From Vannielia litorea (lineage in GTDB: Bacteria > Pseudomonadota > Alphaproteobacteria > Rhodobacterales > Rhodobacteraceae): a DNA stretch of 64,000 bases. The notes beneath the pieces are model-generated. The model had not been told where the DNA came from. It searched no databases and saw nothing but the letters and a program-made list of their open reading frames with translations. Shown piece by piece: positions 34,225 to 43,361 of this stretch (positions are counted from its first letter, which is position 1; each line of letters opens with the position of its first letter). Both the position numbers and the translations under genes were made by a program. The stretch covers positions 2,604,001 to 2,668,000 of the forward strand of contig NZ_FSRL01000001.1 in assembly GCF_900142295.1 (NCBI RefSeq), in the 5' to 3' direction.

Positions 34225-34776
34225 TCACTTGATGCAGATGATTTCGACGCGGCGGTTCTTCTGCATGCCCGCAGCCGTGCCGTTCGAGGCGACCGGCACG
34301 CGCTCGCCGTAGCCGCGCACATCAACGATCTTCGCCCCGGTCGCCTTGCCGATCTTCGCAACGCTCGTGGCCCGGCGATAGCTGAGGTTCATGTTGTACT
34401 CGTCGCTGGCGCGTGCGTCGGTGTGGCCGGCGATGATGTAGGCCCGAGCCCGGCTGGAGCGGAAGAAGTCGGCCAGCCGCTTCTTGCCCGCCGCGCTGAT
34501 GGCCGCGCTGTCCGTGGCGAAGAGCTGGTCGGAGTTCATCACCCCGCAAACGTTGCCCCGCCGGCAGACGGGAATGCCCTGACGGCTGACGTGGGGGGTC
34601 ATGTACCCTTCGGCCCCGTCGTCCATCACCCAGTGCTCGCAGCCGTCGGGATCCACCCAGACCGTCGGCGCATAGCGCTCCGAACTGACCCGCGTCTGCG
34701 CCGTGGCACCGGTTGCGTAGAGCCCGACCGCCACCGCCAGCGCCGCAGCGCCACCCGCCAGCGTCCGGATCGACAT
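34225..34776 (-). CDS. OmpA-family peptidoglycan-binding protein with N-terminal Cys-Trp domain
   Basis: 183 residues. Signal peptide from ATG 34776 (AGGGGA upstream), ending TGATAQ. Residues about 40-75 hold the Cys-Trp block shared with the next gene. The C-terminal half is an OmpA/MotB domain: LFATDSAAISAAGKKRLADF, AYIIAGHTDARASDEYNMNL, LSYRRATSVAKI, RGYGERVPVASN, QKNRRVEIIC. The Asp and Arg that grip diaminopimelate are kept (HTDARAS, NRRVEI). Probably periplasmic, tethering the envelope to peptidoglycan. Two-gene unit with the lipoprotein. Confidence 0.88.
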   Translation of the reverse strand: MSIRTLAGGAAALAVAVGLYATGATAQTRVSSERYAPTVWVDPDGCEHWVMDDGAEGYMTPHVSRQGIPVCRRGNVCGVMNSDQLFATDSAAISAAGKKRLADFFRSSRARAYIIAGHTDARASDEYNMNLSYRRATSVAKIGKATGAKIVDVRGYGERVPVASNGTAAGMQKNRRVEIICIK

Positions 34777-34866
34777 GAGAATCCCCTGTGTCACGAGTGT
34801 CCGTCCTTTGCTGTTTCGAAAGGCCGAGCAACGGTGAGAAAACCGGTCGAAGCTCCAGCCACATTA

Positions 34867-34883
34867 TTGGCAAATTTTACCAA
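34867..34883. promoter_or_regulatory. Near-perfect AT-rich palindrome upstream of the OmpA-like gene
   Basis: TTGGCAAATTTTACCAA is a 17-bp palindrome with one mismatched pair, 91-107 bp upstream of the ATG. A second symmetric element, CTATATATTGTATAG (34912-34926), lies 30 bp further up. Both stand out in a GC-rich genome and probably belong to the promoter/operator of the ompA-lipoprotein unit. No regulator can be named. Confidence 0.4.
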
Positions 34884-35004
34884 ATTCTGTGGGCGGGCAA
34901 AGCGCTTTTCCCTATATATTGTATAGAGTTAGGCAACAGCCAAGGGCACGGCGGAGCATTGTCGCGCAGACGTGGGGCAATTGTGTCGGAAGTTGGGCGG
35001 CGTT

Positions 35005-36312
35005 CTAGAGCAGCCGGCCGGCCAGGGAGTTCGGCCCAGAATCGGTGATCCGCACCTTCACGAGGTCCCCCACGTCAAGGGCGTCGCTCGTCACGTGCAC
35101 CGCGTGCAAGTGGTCGGACTTGCCCACCATCTGCCCCGGCATCCGTCCGGGTTTCTCGATCAGCACATGCACCTCGCGGCCCACCATCGCATCCTGCGCG
35201 GCCCGTTGTTGCCGGGTGATGAGCGCCTGCAGCCGCTGGAGCCGGTCATTGGCCACATCCGCTGCCACGTCGGGCCGTTCGGCCGCCGGTGTACCGGGCC
35301 GGGCAGAATACTTGAAGGAGTAGGCCGCCCCGTAGCGCACCCGCTCGATCAGGTCGAGCGTGGCCTGAAAGTCTTCCTCCGTCTCCTCGGGAAAGCCGAC
35401 AATGAAATCCCCCGAGAGCAACAGGTCGGGCCGGGCCGCGCGGATCCGCTCGATCAGCGCGATGTAGCTCGCGGCGGTGTGCTTGCGGTTCATCCGCTTC
35501 AGGATCCGGTCGGAGCCGGACTGCACCGGGAGATGCAGATAGGGCATCAGCTTTTCGCAGTCGCCATGGGCGGCGATCAGGTCGTCTTCCATGTCGTTCG
35601 GGTGCGAGGTGGTGAAGCGGATGCGCTTCAACTCGTCGATCTCGGCCAGTCGCCGGATCAGCCGCGCCAATCCCCAGGTCTCGCCGCCGTCTTCGCCATG
35701 ATAGGCATTCACGTTCTGGCCCAGCAGGGTGATCTCGCGGACCCCGCGCGCAACAAGCTCCTCGGCCTCGGCCAGCACGCGCGCAACCGGGCGGCTTGCT
35801 TCGGCCCCGCGGGTATAGGGCACCACGCAGAAGGCGCAGAACTTGTCGCAGCCCTCCTGCACCGTCAGAAAGGCCGTTGGCCCGCGCTGTGCCTTCGGAC
35901 GGCGCTTCAGCTTCTCGAACTTGTCCTCTTCGGGAAAGTCGGTATCGAGCGCCTTCTGCCCCGCCCGCGCCCGGGCTTCCAGCTCCGGCAGGCGATGGTA
36001 GCTCTGCGGACCCACCACAAGGTCGACCATCGGCTGCCGCCGCATGATCTCTTCGCCCTCGGCCTGTGCGACGCAGCCGGCCACGCCGATCTTCAGGTCG
36101 GGATTGGCCTGCTTCAGGTCCTTGTAGCGGCCAAGTTCCGAATAGACCTTCTCTGCCGCCTTCTCCCGGATGTGGCAGGTGTTGAGCAGGATCATGTCGG
36201 CGCCATCAGGGCTCTCGACCTGCTCATAGCCTTCCAGCACCTCGGCCATCCGCTCGCTGTCATAGACGTTCATCTGACAGCCGTAGGTCTTGATGTAGAG
36301 CTTCTTGGTCAT
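35005..36312 (-). CDS. miaB: MiaB, tRNA-2-methylthio-N6-dimethylallyladenosine synthase
   Basis: 435-residue radical-SAM methylthiotransferase modifying A37 of tRNAs. Order: UPF0004 domain with [17 protein letters not shown] and [11 protein letters not shown] (three auxiliary-cluster cysteines), radical-[11 protein letters not shown], then TRAM domain ([20 protein letters not shown]). First gene of the miaB...phoH-ybeY-corC-lnt block, but here separated from phoH by the envelope-protein pair. Confidence 0.96.
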   Translation of the reverse strand: MTKKLYIKTYGCQMNVYDSERMAEVLEGYEQVESPDGADMILLNTCHIREKAAEKVYSELGRYKDLKQANPDLKIGVAGCVAQAEGEEIMRRQPMVDLVVGPQSYHRLPELEARARAGQKALDTDFPEEDKFEKLKRRPKAQRGPTAFLTVQEGCDKFCAFCVVPYTRGAEASRPVARVLAEAEELVARGVREITLLGQNVNAYHGEDGGETWGLARLIRRLAEIDELKRIRFTTSHPNDMEDDLIAAHGDCEKLMPYLHLPVQSGSDRILKRMNRKHTAASYIALIERIRAARPDLLLSGDFIVGFPEETEEDFQATLDLIERVRYGAAYSFKYSARPGTPAAERPDVAADVANDRLQRLQALITRQQRAAQDAMVGREVHVLIEKPGRMPGQMVGKSDHLHAVHVTSDALDVGDLVKVRITDSGPNSLAGRLL

Positions 36313-36431
36313 GTTCGGGTCCGGGAATGATCGGGCGGTGTCTAGCCCAAGGGGGCCTCGCCCGCAACGGTTGCGCTCAAGGCTTCCTTAACTCACAAAT
36401 GGCAAAAAATCGGGCAAGGGCCGCCGGTATC

Positions 36432-37304
36432 ATGAACTACAGATCTCTCAACGACTTCCTGGAAAATGGCAGCAAGGCGCTGGCCAGGGGGCCGATCGCC
36501 GTGATCTGCGTGGAAGACCTTGTCGAGGTCGAGACCACGATCCGCCATCACCGCATGGCCGGGTTCCGCGAGATCATCCTGCTCGCTCCGCCGGTCATGT
36601 CCCTCACGGACACGCTGGCACCCCTCGTGCATCGCGTGACCTACGACATGCATGCGGACAACGCGCTGGTGAACGCGATGAACCCGATCATCGCCGCCAC
36701 CGAGCCGGGCCAATGGCTCTATTATTGCTACAATGCCGAGTATCTGTTCTTTCCGTTCTGCGAGAACCGGACAGTGGGCGAGATGCTGGCCTTCCACCTC
36801 GAAGAGCGGCGCGACGCGATGCTCACCTATGTGGTCGATCTCTATGCCGAGGATCTCGACAGGTATCCCGATGCGGTCTCGATCGAGGATGCGCATCTCG
36901 ACAAGTCCGGCTACTACGCCCTCGCCCGTCCCGACCCCGTCAATCACAACTACCCGAAGGAGCGGCAGCTCGATTTTTTCGGCGGTCTTCGCTGGCGCTT
37001 CGAGGAGCATGTCGACAGGGAGCGGCGTCGGATCGACCGGATCAGCCTGTTTCGCGCCAAACAGGGCCTCACCCTCCTGCCGAACCACACCTTCTCGGAA
37101 GAGGAATACAACACCTATGCCTGCCCCTGGCATCACAACCTGACGGCTACGGTCTGCTCGTTCCGTACCGCCAAGGCGCTGAAGAGCAATCCGGGCAGCA
37201 AGTACGACATCGAGAGTTTCAAGTGGCACAACTCGACCAAATTCGAGTGGCACTCCCAGCAGTTGCTCGATCTCGGGCTGATGGAGCCAGGGCAGTGGTT
37301 TTGA
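36432..37304 (+). CDS. Uncharacterised conserved protein, possibly glycosyltransferase-like
   Basis: 290 residues from ATG 36432 (MNYRSLNDFLENGSKAL); an ATG at 36399 is an alternative. No signal or membrane helix. The N-terminal part (PIAVICVEDLVEVETTIRHH, FREIILLAPP, ADNALVNAMN) resembles the Rossmann-like opening of family-2-type glycosyltransferases, and AMLTYVVDLYAED could hold an acidic motif. The C-terminal part has a Cys/His-rich block YACPWHHNLTATVCS and ends KWHNSTKFEWHSQQLLDLG. I believe close homologues occur next to irr/fur in Rhodobacteraceae, mostly unnamed. Function unknown; the gene is convergent with irr. Confidence 0.75.
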   Translation: MNYRSLNDFLENGSKALARGPIAVICVEDLVEVETTIRHHRMAGFREIILLAPPVMSLTDTLAPLVHRVTYDMHADNALVNAMNPIIAATEPGQWLYYCYNAEYLFFPFCENRTVGEMLAFHLEERRDAMLTYVVDLYAEDLDRYPDAVSIEDAHLDKSGYYALARPDPVNHNYPKERQLDFFGGLRWRFEEHVDRERRRIDRISLFRAKQGLTLLPNHTFSEEEYNTYACPWHHNLTATVCSFRTAKALKSNPGSKYDIESFKWHNSTKFEWHSQQLLDLGLMEPGQWF

Positions 37305-37332
37305 GCCAGAGCGGCGCGCGCCGCCCGTCAGA

Positions 37333-37767
37333 TCAGACCCGGCGGAGGCGGATCACCACGTCGACCTTGGCAATCTCCGTGCCCGCCGGTGCATCGGGGA
37401 TGCTGGCGAGGCGAAGCTGCTCTGTCGGGGCGTCGGTCAGCTTCTGGGTGTCTTCCCAGTAAAAATGCGGGTGATCGTCGGTCCGGGTGTCGAAGTAGCT
37501 CTTTGAGCCGTCCACCGTGATCTCATGCATCAGGCCAACGTCACAGAAGGCCCGAAGGGTGTTGTAGACAGTGGCGAGCGAAACTTTCTCGCCGGCCGCG
37601 CGGGCGGCGTCGAAAAGACTCTCGGCAGTCACGTGACGATTGCGGCCATCCCCCACCAGCAGCTCGGCCAACGCAAGACGCTGGCGCGTCGGGCGCAAGT
37701 CGCCCTTTTCCAGCCATCTCGATCCGCGGCTGTGCGTCTGACTGTCCATCCGGTCGGGTTCCATCAT
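37333..37767 (-). CDS. irr: Irr, heme-responsive Fur-family regulator
   Basis: 144-residue Fur-superfamily repressor/activator: winged helix [15 protein letters not shown]...[22 protein letters not shown] and dimerisation part with [11 protein letters not shown]. It lacks the CxxC pairs of Fur and has the HPHFYWED form seen in alphaproteobacterial Irr. ATG 37767 is preferred to a GTG five codons upstream. Divergent from fabA, the standard Rhodobacterales arrangement. Irr controls iron and heme genes in response to heme; an Irr site in the 164-bp shared upstream region could not be identified by eye. Confidence 0.88.
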   Translation of the reverse strand: MMEPDRMDSQTHSRGSRWLEKGDLRPTRQRLALAELLVGDGRNRHVTAESLFDAARAAGEKVSLATVYNTLRAFCDVGLMHEITVDGSKSYFDTRTDDHPHFYWEDTQKLTDAPTEQLRLASIPDAPAGTEIAKVDVVIRLRRV

Positions 37768-37931
37768 CCTGCCTGTCTCCACTTATATCTTTGCGCGCCG
37801 CGCAATTTCAAATGAAAATGGGTCGCAACTGCGCGGCCGGGTCGCGCCGCGCCGCTATTGCACCCGCGACGGGCCGGGTGGTAGAGGGGGCGAAACCAAG
37901 GGCACCAAAAGACATGGGGGAGCAGGGCCGC

Positions 37932-38441
37932 ATGGCGGATCATCCGACCACTTTCGACAAGGAAGGGTTGCTGAAATGCGCCCGGGGCGAGCTGTTCGGG
38001 CCGGGGAACCCCCAGCTTCCGGAACCGCCGATGCTGATGATGGACCGGGTCACCGAGATCTCGGCCGATGGCGGCGAGAACGGCAAGGGCCACGTTGTGG
38101 CCGAGTTCGACATCCACCCCGACCTCTGGTTCTTCTCCTGCCACTTCCCCGGCGACCCGGTGATGCCCGGCTGCCTCGGCCTCGACGGCCTGTGGCAGCT
38201 CACCGGCTTCAACCTTGGCTGGCGCGGCATGCTGGGCCGCGGCCGGGCGTTGGGCGTGGGCGAGGTGAAGTTCACCGACATGATCACCCCCGCCACGAGC
38301 CAGATCGTCTACCACGTCGATTTCACCCGCGTCATCGACCGGAAGTTGAAACTCGGCATCGCGGACGGCAAGATATTCGCAGACGGAAAGCTCGTCTTCA
38401 CCGCCGAAGGCATGAAGGTCGGGCTTTTCTCCGACGAGTAA
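37932..38441 (+). CDS. fabA: FabA, 3-hydroxydecanoyl-ACP dehydratase/isomerase
   Basis: 169-residue hot-dog-fold enzyme that makes trans-2- and cis-3-decenoyl-ACP, the branch point to unsaturated fatty acids. Catalytic His71 ([12 protein letters not shown]) and Asp85 ([12 protein letters not shown]) match E. coli positions. ATG 37932 ([14 protein letters not shown]) is the family start; the longer frame is non-conserved. First of the fabA-fabB-fabI operon. Confidence 0.97.
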   Translation: MADHPTTFDKEGLLKCARGELFGPGNPQLPEPPMLMMDRVTEISADGGENGKGHVVAEFDIHPDLWFFSCHFPGDPVMPGCLGLDGLWQLTGFNLGWRGMLGRGRALGVGEVKFTDMITPATSQIVYHVDFTRVIDRKLKLGIADGKIFADGKLVFTAEGMKVGLFSDE

Positions 38442-38474
38442 ACAAGGGCCAGCCCCAACAGAACACGAGGTTTC

Positions 38475-39701
38475 ATGCGTCGCGTCGTCATCACCGGAAT
38501 CGGGATCGTCTCGCCGATCGGGATCACCGCCGAAGAAGTCACCGAAAGCCTGAAGACAGGGCGTTCGGGCATCACGGCGGCCCCGGAATATGCAGAGCAC
38601 GGCTTCAGGTCCTGCGTCCACGGCAAGCCCGATATCGTCGTCGAGGACCATATCGACAAGCGCAATCTGCGGTTCATGGGCCCTGGCGCGGCCTACAACT
38701 TCATCGCCATGGAACAGGCGGTGAAGGACAGCGGGCTGGAGCAATCCGACGTGTCGAACGTGCGCACCGGCCTGATCATGGGCTCCGGCGGCCCCTCCAC
38801 CTCGAACTTCTTCACCGCCCATTCGATCGTGAAGGAAAAGGGCTCGCCCAAGCGGATGGGGCCCTTCATGGTCACCCGTTGCATGAGTTCCACCAACTCC
38901 GCCTGCCTGGCCACGCCCTTCGGAATCAAGGGCATCAACTACTCGATCACCTCCGCCTGTTCGACCTCGCTGCACTGCGTGGGCAACGCGGTGGAGCAGA
39001 TCCAGATGGGCAAGCAGGACGTGGTCTTTGCCGGTGGCGGCGAAGAGGTGGACTGGACACTCTCCTGCCTCTTCGACGCGATGAGCGCGATGAGCAGCAA
39101 GTACAACGACACCCCCACCAAGGCCTCCCGGCCCTATGACGCCACCCGCGATGGCTTCGTCATCTCTGGCGGCGGCGGCGTGGTGGTGGTCGAGGAACTC
39201 GAGCACGCCAAGGCCCGAGGCGCCAAGATCTACGCCGAGGTCACCGGCTACGGTGCCACCTCCGACGGGGCCGACATGGTGGCCCCATCCGGCGAGGGCG
39301 GCGAGCGCGCCATGAAGCTGGCGCTTTCCACCATCGGCGATCGCAAGGTGAACTACATCAATGCCCACGGCACCGCGACGCCGGTGGGCGACGTGGTGGA
39401 GGTGGAGGCGATCCGCCGGGTCTTCGGCGAAGAGAACATGCCGCCGATCTCGTCGTCCAAATCGCTGGCCGGCCACAGCCAGGGCGCCACGGGCGTCCTG
39501 GAGATCATCTACTCCGTCCTGATGATGGAAAATCGCTTCATCCAGGCCTCGGCCAACGTGACCGACCTCGATCCGGGCCTGCGTCCCGGCGAGATCGTGA
39601 CCGAAACCAAGTTTGACGTTGATCTCGATACCGTGCTCTCCAACAGCTTCGGCTTCGGCGGCACCAACGGATCGCTTATTTTGAGCAAGTATCACGGATA
39701 G
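38475..39701 (+). CDS. fabB: FabB, 3-oxoacyl-ACP synthase I
   Basis: 408-residue condensing enzyme elongating the cis-3-decenoyl-ACP from FabA. Active-site Cys162 ([11 protein letters not shown]) and the two histidines in [11 protein letters not shown] and [11 protein letters not shown] complete the Cys-His-His triad. The C-terminal [12 protein letters not shown] is diagnostic. Lies 33 bp after fabA and 5 bp before fabI. Confidence 0.97.
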   Translation: MRRVVITGIGIVSPIGITAEEVTESLKTGRSGITAAPEYAEHGFRSCVHGKPDIVVEDHIDKRNLRFMGPGAAYNFIAMEQAVKDSGLEQSDVSNVRTGLIMGSGGPSTSNFFTAHSIVKEKGSPKRMGPFMVTRCMSSTNSACLATPFGIKGINYSITSACSTSLHCVGNAVEQIQMGKQDVVFAGGGEEVDWTLSCLFDAMSAMSSKYNDTPTKASRPYDATRDGFVISGGGGVVVVEELEHAKARGAKIYAEVTGYGATSDGADMVAPSGEGGERAMKLALSTIGDRKVNYINAHGTATPVGDVVEVEAIRRVFGEENMPPISSSKSLAGHSQGATGVLEIIYSVLMMENRFIQASANVTDLDPGLRPGEIVTETKFDVDLDTVLSNSFGFGGTNGSLILSKYHG

Positions 39702-39706
39702 TTATC

Positions 39707-40495
39707 ATGGCTGATTTGATGCGGGGCAAGCGCGGCCTCATCATGGGCGTGGCGAATGATCGGTCGATTGCCTGGGGCATCGCCAAGGCCATGGCCACGG
39801 AGGGCGCGGAACTCGCGTTCAGCTACCAGGGCGAGGCCTTCGGCAAGCGGGTCGAACCGCTGGCAGAGAGCCTGGGCTCCGACTTCCTGGTCGATGTCGA
39901 CGTGATGAACGACGAGAGCATGGATGCGGCCTTCGGCCTGATCGGCGAACGCTGGGGCGCGCTCGACTTCGTGGTTCACGCCATCGCCTACTCCGACAAG
40001 AACGAGTTGACCGGCCGCTTCATCAATACCACGCGCGACAACTTCAAGAACTCGCTCTGCATTTCCTGCTTCTCCTTCATCGACGTGGCCCGACGCGCGG
40101 CGCCCCTTATGAAGAACGGCGGCACCCTGCTGACGCTGACCTACCAAGGGTCCAACCGGGTGACGCCCTATTACAACGTGATGGGCGTGGCCAAGGCGGC
40201 GCTGGAAAGCTCGGTGCGCTACCTCGCCAACGATCTCGGCCCGGACGGCATCCGCGTGAACGCCATCTCTCCCGGTCCGATGAAAACGCTGGCAGGCGCG
40301 GCGATCGGCGGGGCGCGCAAGACCTTCCGGCTGACCGAGGCCAACGCCCCGCTGAGGGCCAATGCCACGCTGGAGGCCGTGGGCGGAACCGCCGTCTACT
40401 TGGCCTCGGACTACGGCGCCTGCACCACGGGCGAGATCGTGCGGGTCGACGGCGGCTTTCACGTGCTCTCCATGCCGCAGCCCGAGAACCTCTGA
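39707..40495 (+). CDS. fabI: FabI, enoyl-ACP reductase (NADH)
   Basis: 262-residue short-chain dehydrogenase completing each elongation cycle. MRGKRGLIMGVANDRSIAWGIAKAMA is the nucleotide-binding start; the FabI-specific catalytic pair is in YYNVMGVAK (Tyr-x6-Lys); SPGPMKTLAGAAIGG forms the substrate loop. Triclosan-sensitive family by type. Third gene of the operon. Confidence 0.96.
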   Translation: MADLMRGKRGLIMGVANDRSIAWGIAKAMATEGAELAFSYQGEAFGKRVEPLAESLGSDFLVDVDVMNDESMDAAFGLIGERWGALDFVVHAIAYSDKNELTGRFINTTRDNFKNSLCISCFSFIDVARRAAPLMKNGGTLLTLTYQGSNRVTPYYNVMGVAKAALESSVRYLANDLGPDGIRVNAISPGPMKTLAGAAIGGARKTFRLTEANAPLRANATLEAVGGTAVYLASDYGACTTGEIVRVDGGFHVLSMPQPENL

Positions 40496-40549
40496 CCATT
40501 TCCTTGTCGACGCCAAATTGAGGCCTGATTTCAGGGCCATGTCCGGCGC

Positions 40550-41335
40550 ATGACATTGCTGATCTTCGCTCTCGCGCTATGCGCCTTTACCGCCGTCTCG
40601 CTGCGTGGCGGCCTCGTGGCGCCGCGCGGGATGACCGTGCATTCGCTCGACAGCCAGGGCCTGATGCTGGGCCTTGCCGCCTTCGGTCTGGCAGCCTGGT
40701 TTCTTGGCCCGCTCTACGGCATCGCCCTCACGCTCTCGGTCGTGGTTCACGAATTCGGCCATGTCGCCGCCTACCGGGTGGCGGGCCACACCGATGCGCG
40801 CTTCCGCCTGGTTCCCCTGATGGGCGGAGTGGCCATCTCGAACCGCCTGCCCGACACCCAGGCCGAGAGCTTCTTCATCACGCTGATGGGCCCCGGCATC
40901 TGCATTGCGCCGATGGTCATGGGCTTTGCCGTTTCGGAGGTCTTTGCCTGGCGGGCACCGGAAATCGCCCATGCCGCCTGGGTCTTCGCCATCGTTACCG
41001 GGGCGCTGAACTTCTTCAACCTGCTGCCCTTCTGGCCGCTCGACGGCGGACGCTGCGTGAAGATCCTGGCGCAGACCTTCTGGCCTCCGCTGGGCCGGGT
41101 GGTGGGCATGGGCATGAGCGCGGCCTTCGCCGCTACCGCGCTGTGGATGCAATCCACCATGCTGTTCTGCTTCGCGCTGCTCTCTGCCCAGTCGCTCTTC
41201 AGCGCCCATGACGAGGCCCGCCACCAGCGGCCGATGAGCAAGGCTCAGGGTGGGCTCGCAGCCGCGGCCTATGTGTTTACCACGGCGGCCCATTTCTGGG
41301 GGGGCTGGGCGCTGCTAGAGCGGTACGTTCTGTAG
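40550..41335 (+). CDS. M50 (site-2-protease-like) membrane metalloprotease
   Basis: 261 residues, about six membrane helices. Zinc site HEFGH at 67-71 and the second M50 motif NLLPFWPLDGGR (157-168, Asp165) are intact, so it should be catalytically competent. No PDZ domain, so it belongs to the minimal S2P/SpoIVFB-like group. Follows fabI by 54 bp but is probably separate functionally. Its last 21 bases overlap the convergent VOC gene. Substrate unknown. Confidence 0.88.
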   Translation: MTLLIFALALCAFTAVSLRGGLVAPRGMTVHSLDSQGLMLGLAAFGLAAWFLGPLYGIALTLSVVVHEFGHVAAYRVAGHTDARFRLVPLMGGVAISNRLPDTQAESFFITLMGPGICIAPMVMGFAVSEVFAWRAPEIAHAAWVFAIVTGALNFFNLLPFWPLDGGRCVKILAQTFWPPLGRVVGMGMSAAFAATALWMQSTMLFCFALLSAQSLFSAHDEARHQRPMSKAQGGLAAAAYVFTTAAHFWGGWALLERYVL

Positions 41336-41752
41336 GCCCGCGTCGCCGTCCGGTTCGCCCTTCACCGCGCCGATCCGCTCTTCGACGGGCGTCATCAGCC
41401 CCACGGTGGCTCCGGACGGATCCTTGACGATCGCGATGCGCCCCGCGTGCGGAATGTCGAAGGGTTCGCGCAGGAGTTCACCTCCCAGGTCACCGGTCTC
41501 CGCCACGGTGGCATCCACGTCATCGACCGCGAGATAGGTGAACCAGTGGGGGGAGACCCCGGCCATGCTCTCGGGGAGAGCGATGATCCCGGCCACGCGC
41601 CCGCCGTGGGCATGTGCAACGTGATAGGCGCCGCCAGAGGTCGGCACGACCTCGAAACGCCATCCGCAGGTGGCCTCGTAGAACGCGCGCGCTGCCTCGG
41701 CGTCATGGGTCATCAACTCGGTCCACCAGACCTTGCCGTGATTGAGCGACAT
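41315..41752 (-). CDS. VOC-family (glyoxalase-like) protein
   Basis: 145 residues from ATG 41752 (MSLNHGKVWWTELMTHDAEAA); the frame extends 13 codons further without conservation. beta-alpha-beta-beta-beta vicinal-oxygen-chelate units: TELMTHDAEAARAFYEATCGW and later FTYLAVDDVDATVAE with RIAIVKDPSGATVGLM. Proteins of this sort include glyoxalases and antibiotic-binding proteins; the activity cannot be assigned. Convergent 21-bp overlap with the M50 protease gene. Confidence 0.8.
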   Translation of the reverse strand: MSLNHGKVWWTELMTHDAEAARAFYEATCGWRFEVVPTSGGAYHVAHAHGGRVAGIIALPESMAGVSPHWFTYLAVDDVDATVAETGDLGGELLREPFDIPHAGRIAIVKDPSGATVGLMTPVEERIGAVKGEPDGDAGLQNVPL

Positions 41753-41853
41753 GTGTCTCGCCTCCTTGGTCTGCGCGATTCCTCCCCGCACTCTACCACA
41801 GCCCTTTCGCCCCGTGCGGGCCTGTGCCAGTCTGCCGCGGGAAAGGGAGAGAA

Positions 41854-42540
41854 ATGACGATCAAGGCCTGCGTTTTCGATGCCTATGGCACTTTGTTCGA
41901 CGTTTCGGCGGCGGCCCGGGAGGCGGCGGCAGAACCGGGACGGGAGAGCCTCGCAGCCTGCTGGCAGGCGCTGGCCGAGACCTGGCGCAACAAGCAGCTC
42001 GGCTACAGCTGGCTGCGGGCGATCACCGGTGCACATGCCGATTTCTGGCAGGTGACCGGCGAGGCGCTGGACTATGCGATGGAGGAGCAAGGGCTCGACG
42101 ACGCAGAGCTGCGCGAGCGGCTGCTGGCGCTTTACTTCGAGCTGTCAGCCTACCCGGAAGTGCCTGAAATGCTTGGCACCTTGAAGGCCGCAGGCTTTGC
42201 CACCGCCATCCTCTCCAACGGATCGCCCGACATGCTGATGGGCGCCGTCACCTCCGCCGGGATCGGCGAGCTGCTCGACGCGGTGATCTCGGTCGAGGAT
42301 GTGGGCGTGTTCAAGCCCGACCGCAGCGTTTACGACCTGGTAGGAACCACCCTGAACGTGACTTCCGCCGAGGTGCTCTTTGTCTCCTCCAACGGCTGGG
42401 ATGCCGCCGCCGGCGCGGGCTACGGCTTCAACACCGCCTGGGTCAACCGGTCGGGCCTGCCGTTGGACCGCCTGCCCTGGCAACCTAGCCATGTGCTCAC
42501 GGATCTCACCCCTATTCCCGACCTTGCAGGAAGGCTCTGA
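41854..42540 (+). CDS. Haloacid dehalogenase type II / HAD hydrolase
   Basis: 228-residue HAD-superfamily enzyme with cap. Nucleophile Asp9 in VFDAYGTLFD, motif II LSNGSPDML, Lys in FKPDRSVYDL, and SSNGWDAAAGAGYGF (motif IV). This set is that of (S)-2-haloacid dehalogenases. ATG 41854 follows GGGAGA. First gene of an overlapping chain: its stop overlaps the next ATG (TGATG). Confidence 0.88.
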   Translation: MTIKACVFDAYGTLFDVSAAAREAAAEPGRESLAACWQALAETWRNKQLGYSWLRAITGAHADFWQVTGEALDYAMEEQGLDDAELRERLLALYFELSAYPEVPEMLGTLKAAGFATAILSNGSPDMLMGAVTSAGIGELLDAVISVEDVGVFKPDRSVYDLVGTTLNVTSAEVLFVSSNGWDAAAGAGYGFNTAWVNRSGLPLDRLPWQPSHVLTDLTPIPDLAGRL

Positions 42541-43361
42541 TGCCCAGCTTCACCACCTCGGATGGCACTCGTATTCACTACCGTGACGAGGGCGAGGGCC
42601 TGCCGCTCCTCTGCCTCGCGGGTCTCACCCGCAATGCGAGCGACTTCGACTACGTGGCCCCGCACCTCACCGGCTGCCGCCTGATCTGCCCCGATTACCG
42701 GGGCCGCGGCGGCTCGGGCTGGTCGGGGGCCGCGACCTACACGGTGCCGCAGGAGGCCAGGGACCAGCTCGAACTGCTCGACCACCTCGGCCTCGGCCGG
42801 GTCGCCATTCTGGGCACGTCGCGCGGCGGGCTCATCGGCATGGGCCTCGCGGCGATGCACCGCGACAAGGTGATGGGCCTCTGCCTCAACGACGTCGGCC
42901 CCGCGCTCAACCGCGACGGGCTGGAGCGGATCTTCGATTACGTCGGCCGCAACCCGGCGGCAAAGACTCACGCCGTTCTGGCCGCAGCCTACCCCGGCGC
43001 AATGCCGGGTTTCGTTAACGTGCCGCCCGAACGCTGGCTCGAAGAGGCGCGGAAACATTACGATGAGACACCGGAAGGGTTGAAAATCAATTACGATCCC
43101 GCCCTGAGGCAAGCGTTTCTGGCCGCCTTCGAGGGCGATATTCCCGAGGCCTGGCCGCTCTTCGAGGCGCTCGAAGGCCTGCCGCTGGCGCTGATCCGGG
43201 GCGAGAACTCCGACCTGCTCACACAGGACGCGGCGCGCAAGATGCGGCAGGTCCACCCCGAGATGATCTATGCCGAGGTGCCGGACCGCGCGCATATCCC
43301 CTTTCTGGACGAGCCCGAGGCGCTGAAGGCGCTCGATCAATGGCTGGAGAAAATGCGTTGA
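42540..43361 (+). CDS. Alpha/beta-fold hydrolase
   Basis: 273 residues, cytoplasmic. Oxyanion-hole region LLCLAGLTRNASDF, nucleophile elbow GTSRGGLIG (Ser), and RAHIPFLDEPEAL for the catalytic His; an acid lies near LIRGENSDLL. Resembles esterase/haloperoxidase-type hydrolases. Starts inside the HAD gene's stop and ends inside the start of the dehydratase-like gene. Confidence 0.88.
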   Translation: MPSFTTSDGTRIHYRDEGEGLPLLCLAGLTRNASDFDYVAPHLTGCRLICPDYRGRGGSGWSGAATYTVPQEARDQLELLDHLGLGRVAILGTSRGGLIGMGLAAMHRDKVMGLCLNDVGPALNRDGLERIFDYVGRNPAAKTHAVLAAAYPGAMPGFVNVPPERWLEEARKHYDETPEGLKINYDPALRQAFLAAFEGDIPEAWPLFEALEGLPLALIRGENSDLLTQDAARKMRQVHPEMIYAEVPDRAHIPFLDEPEALKALDQWLEKMR

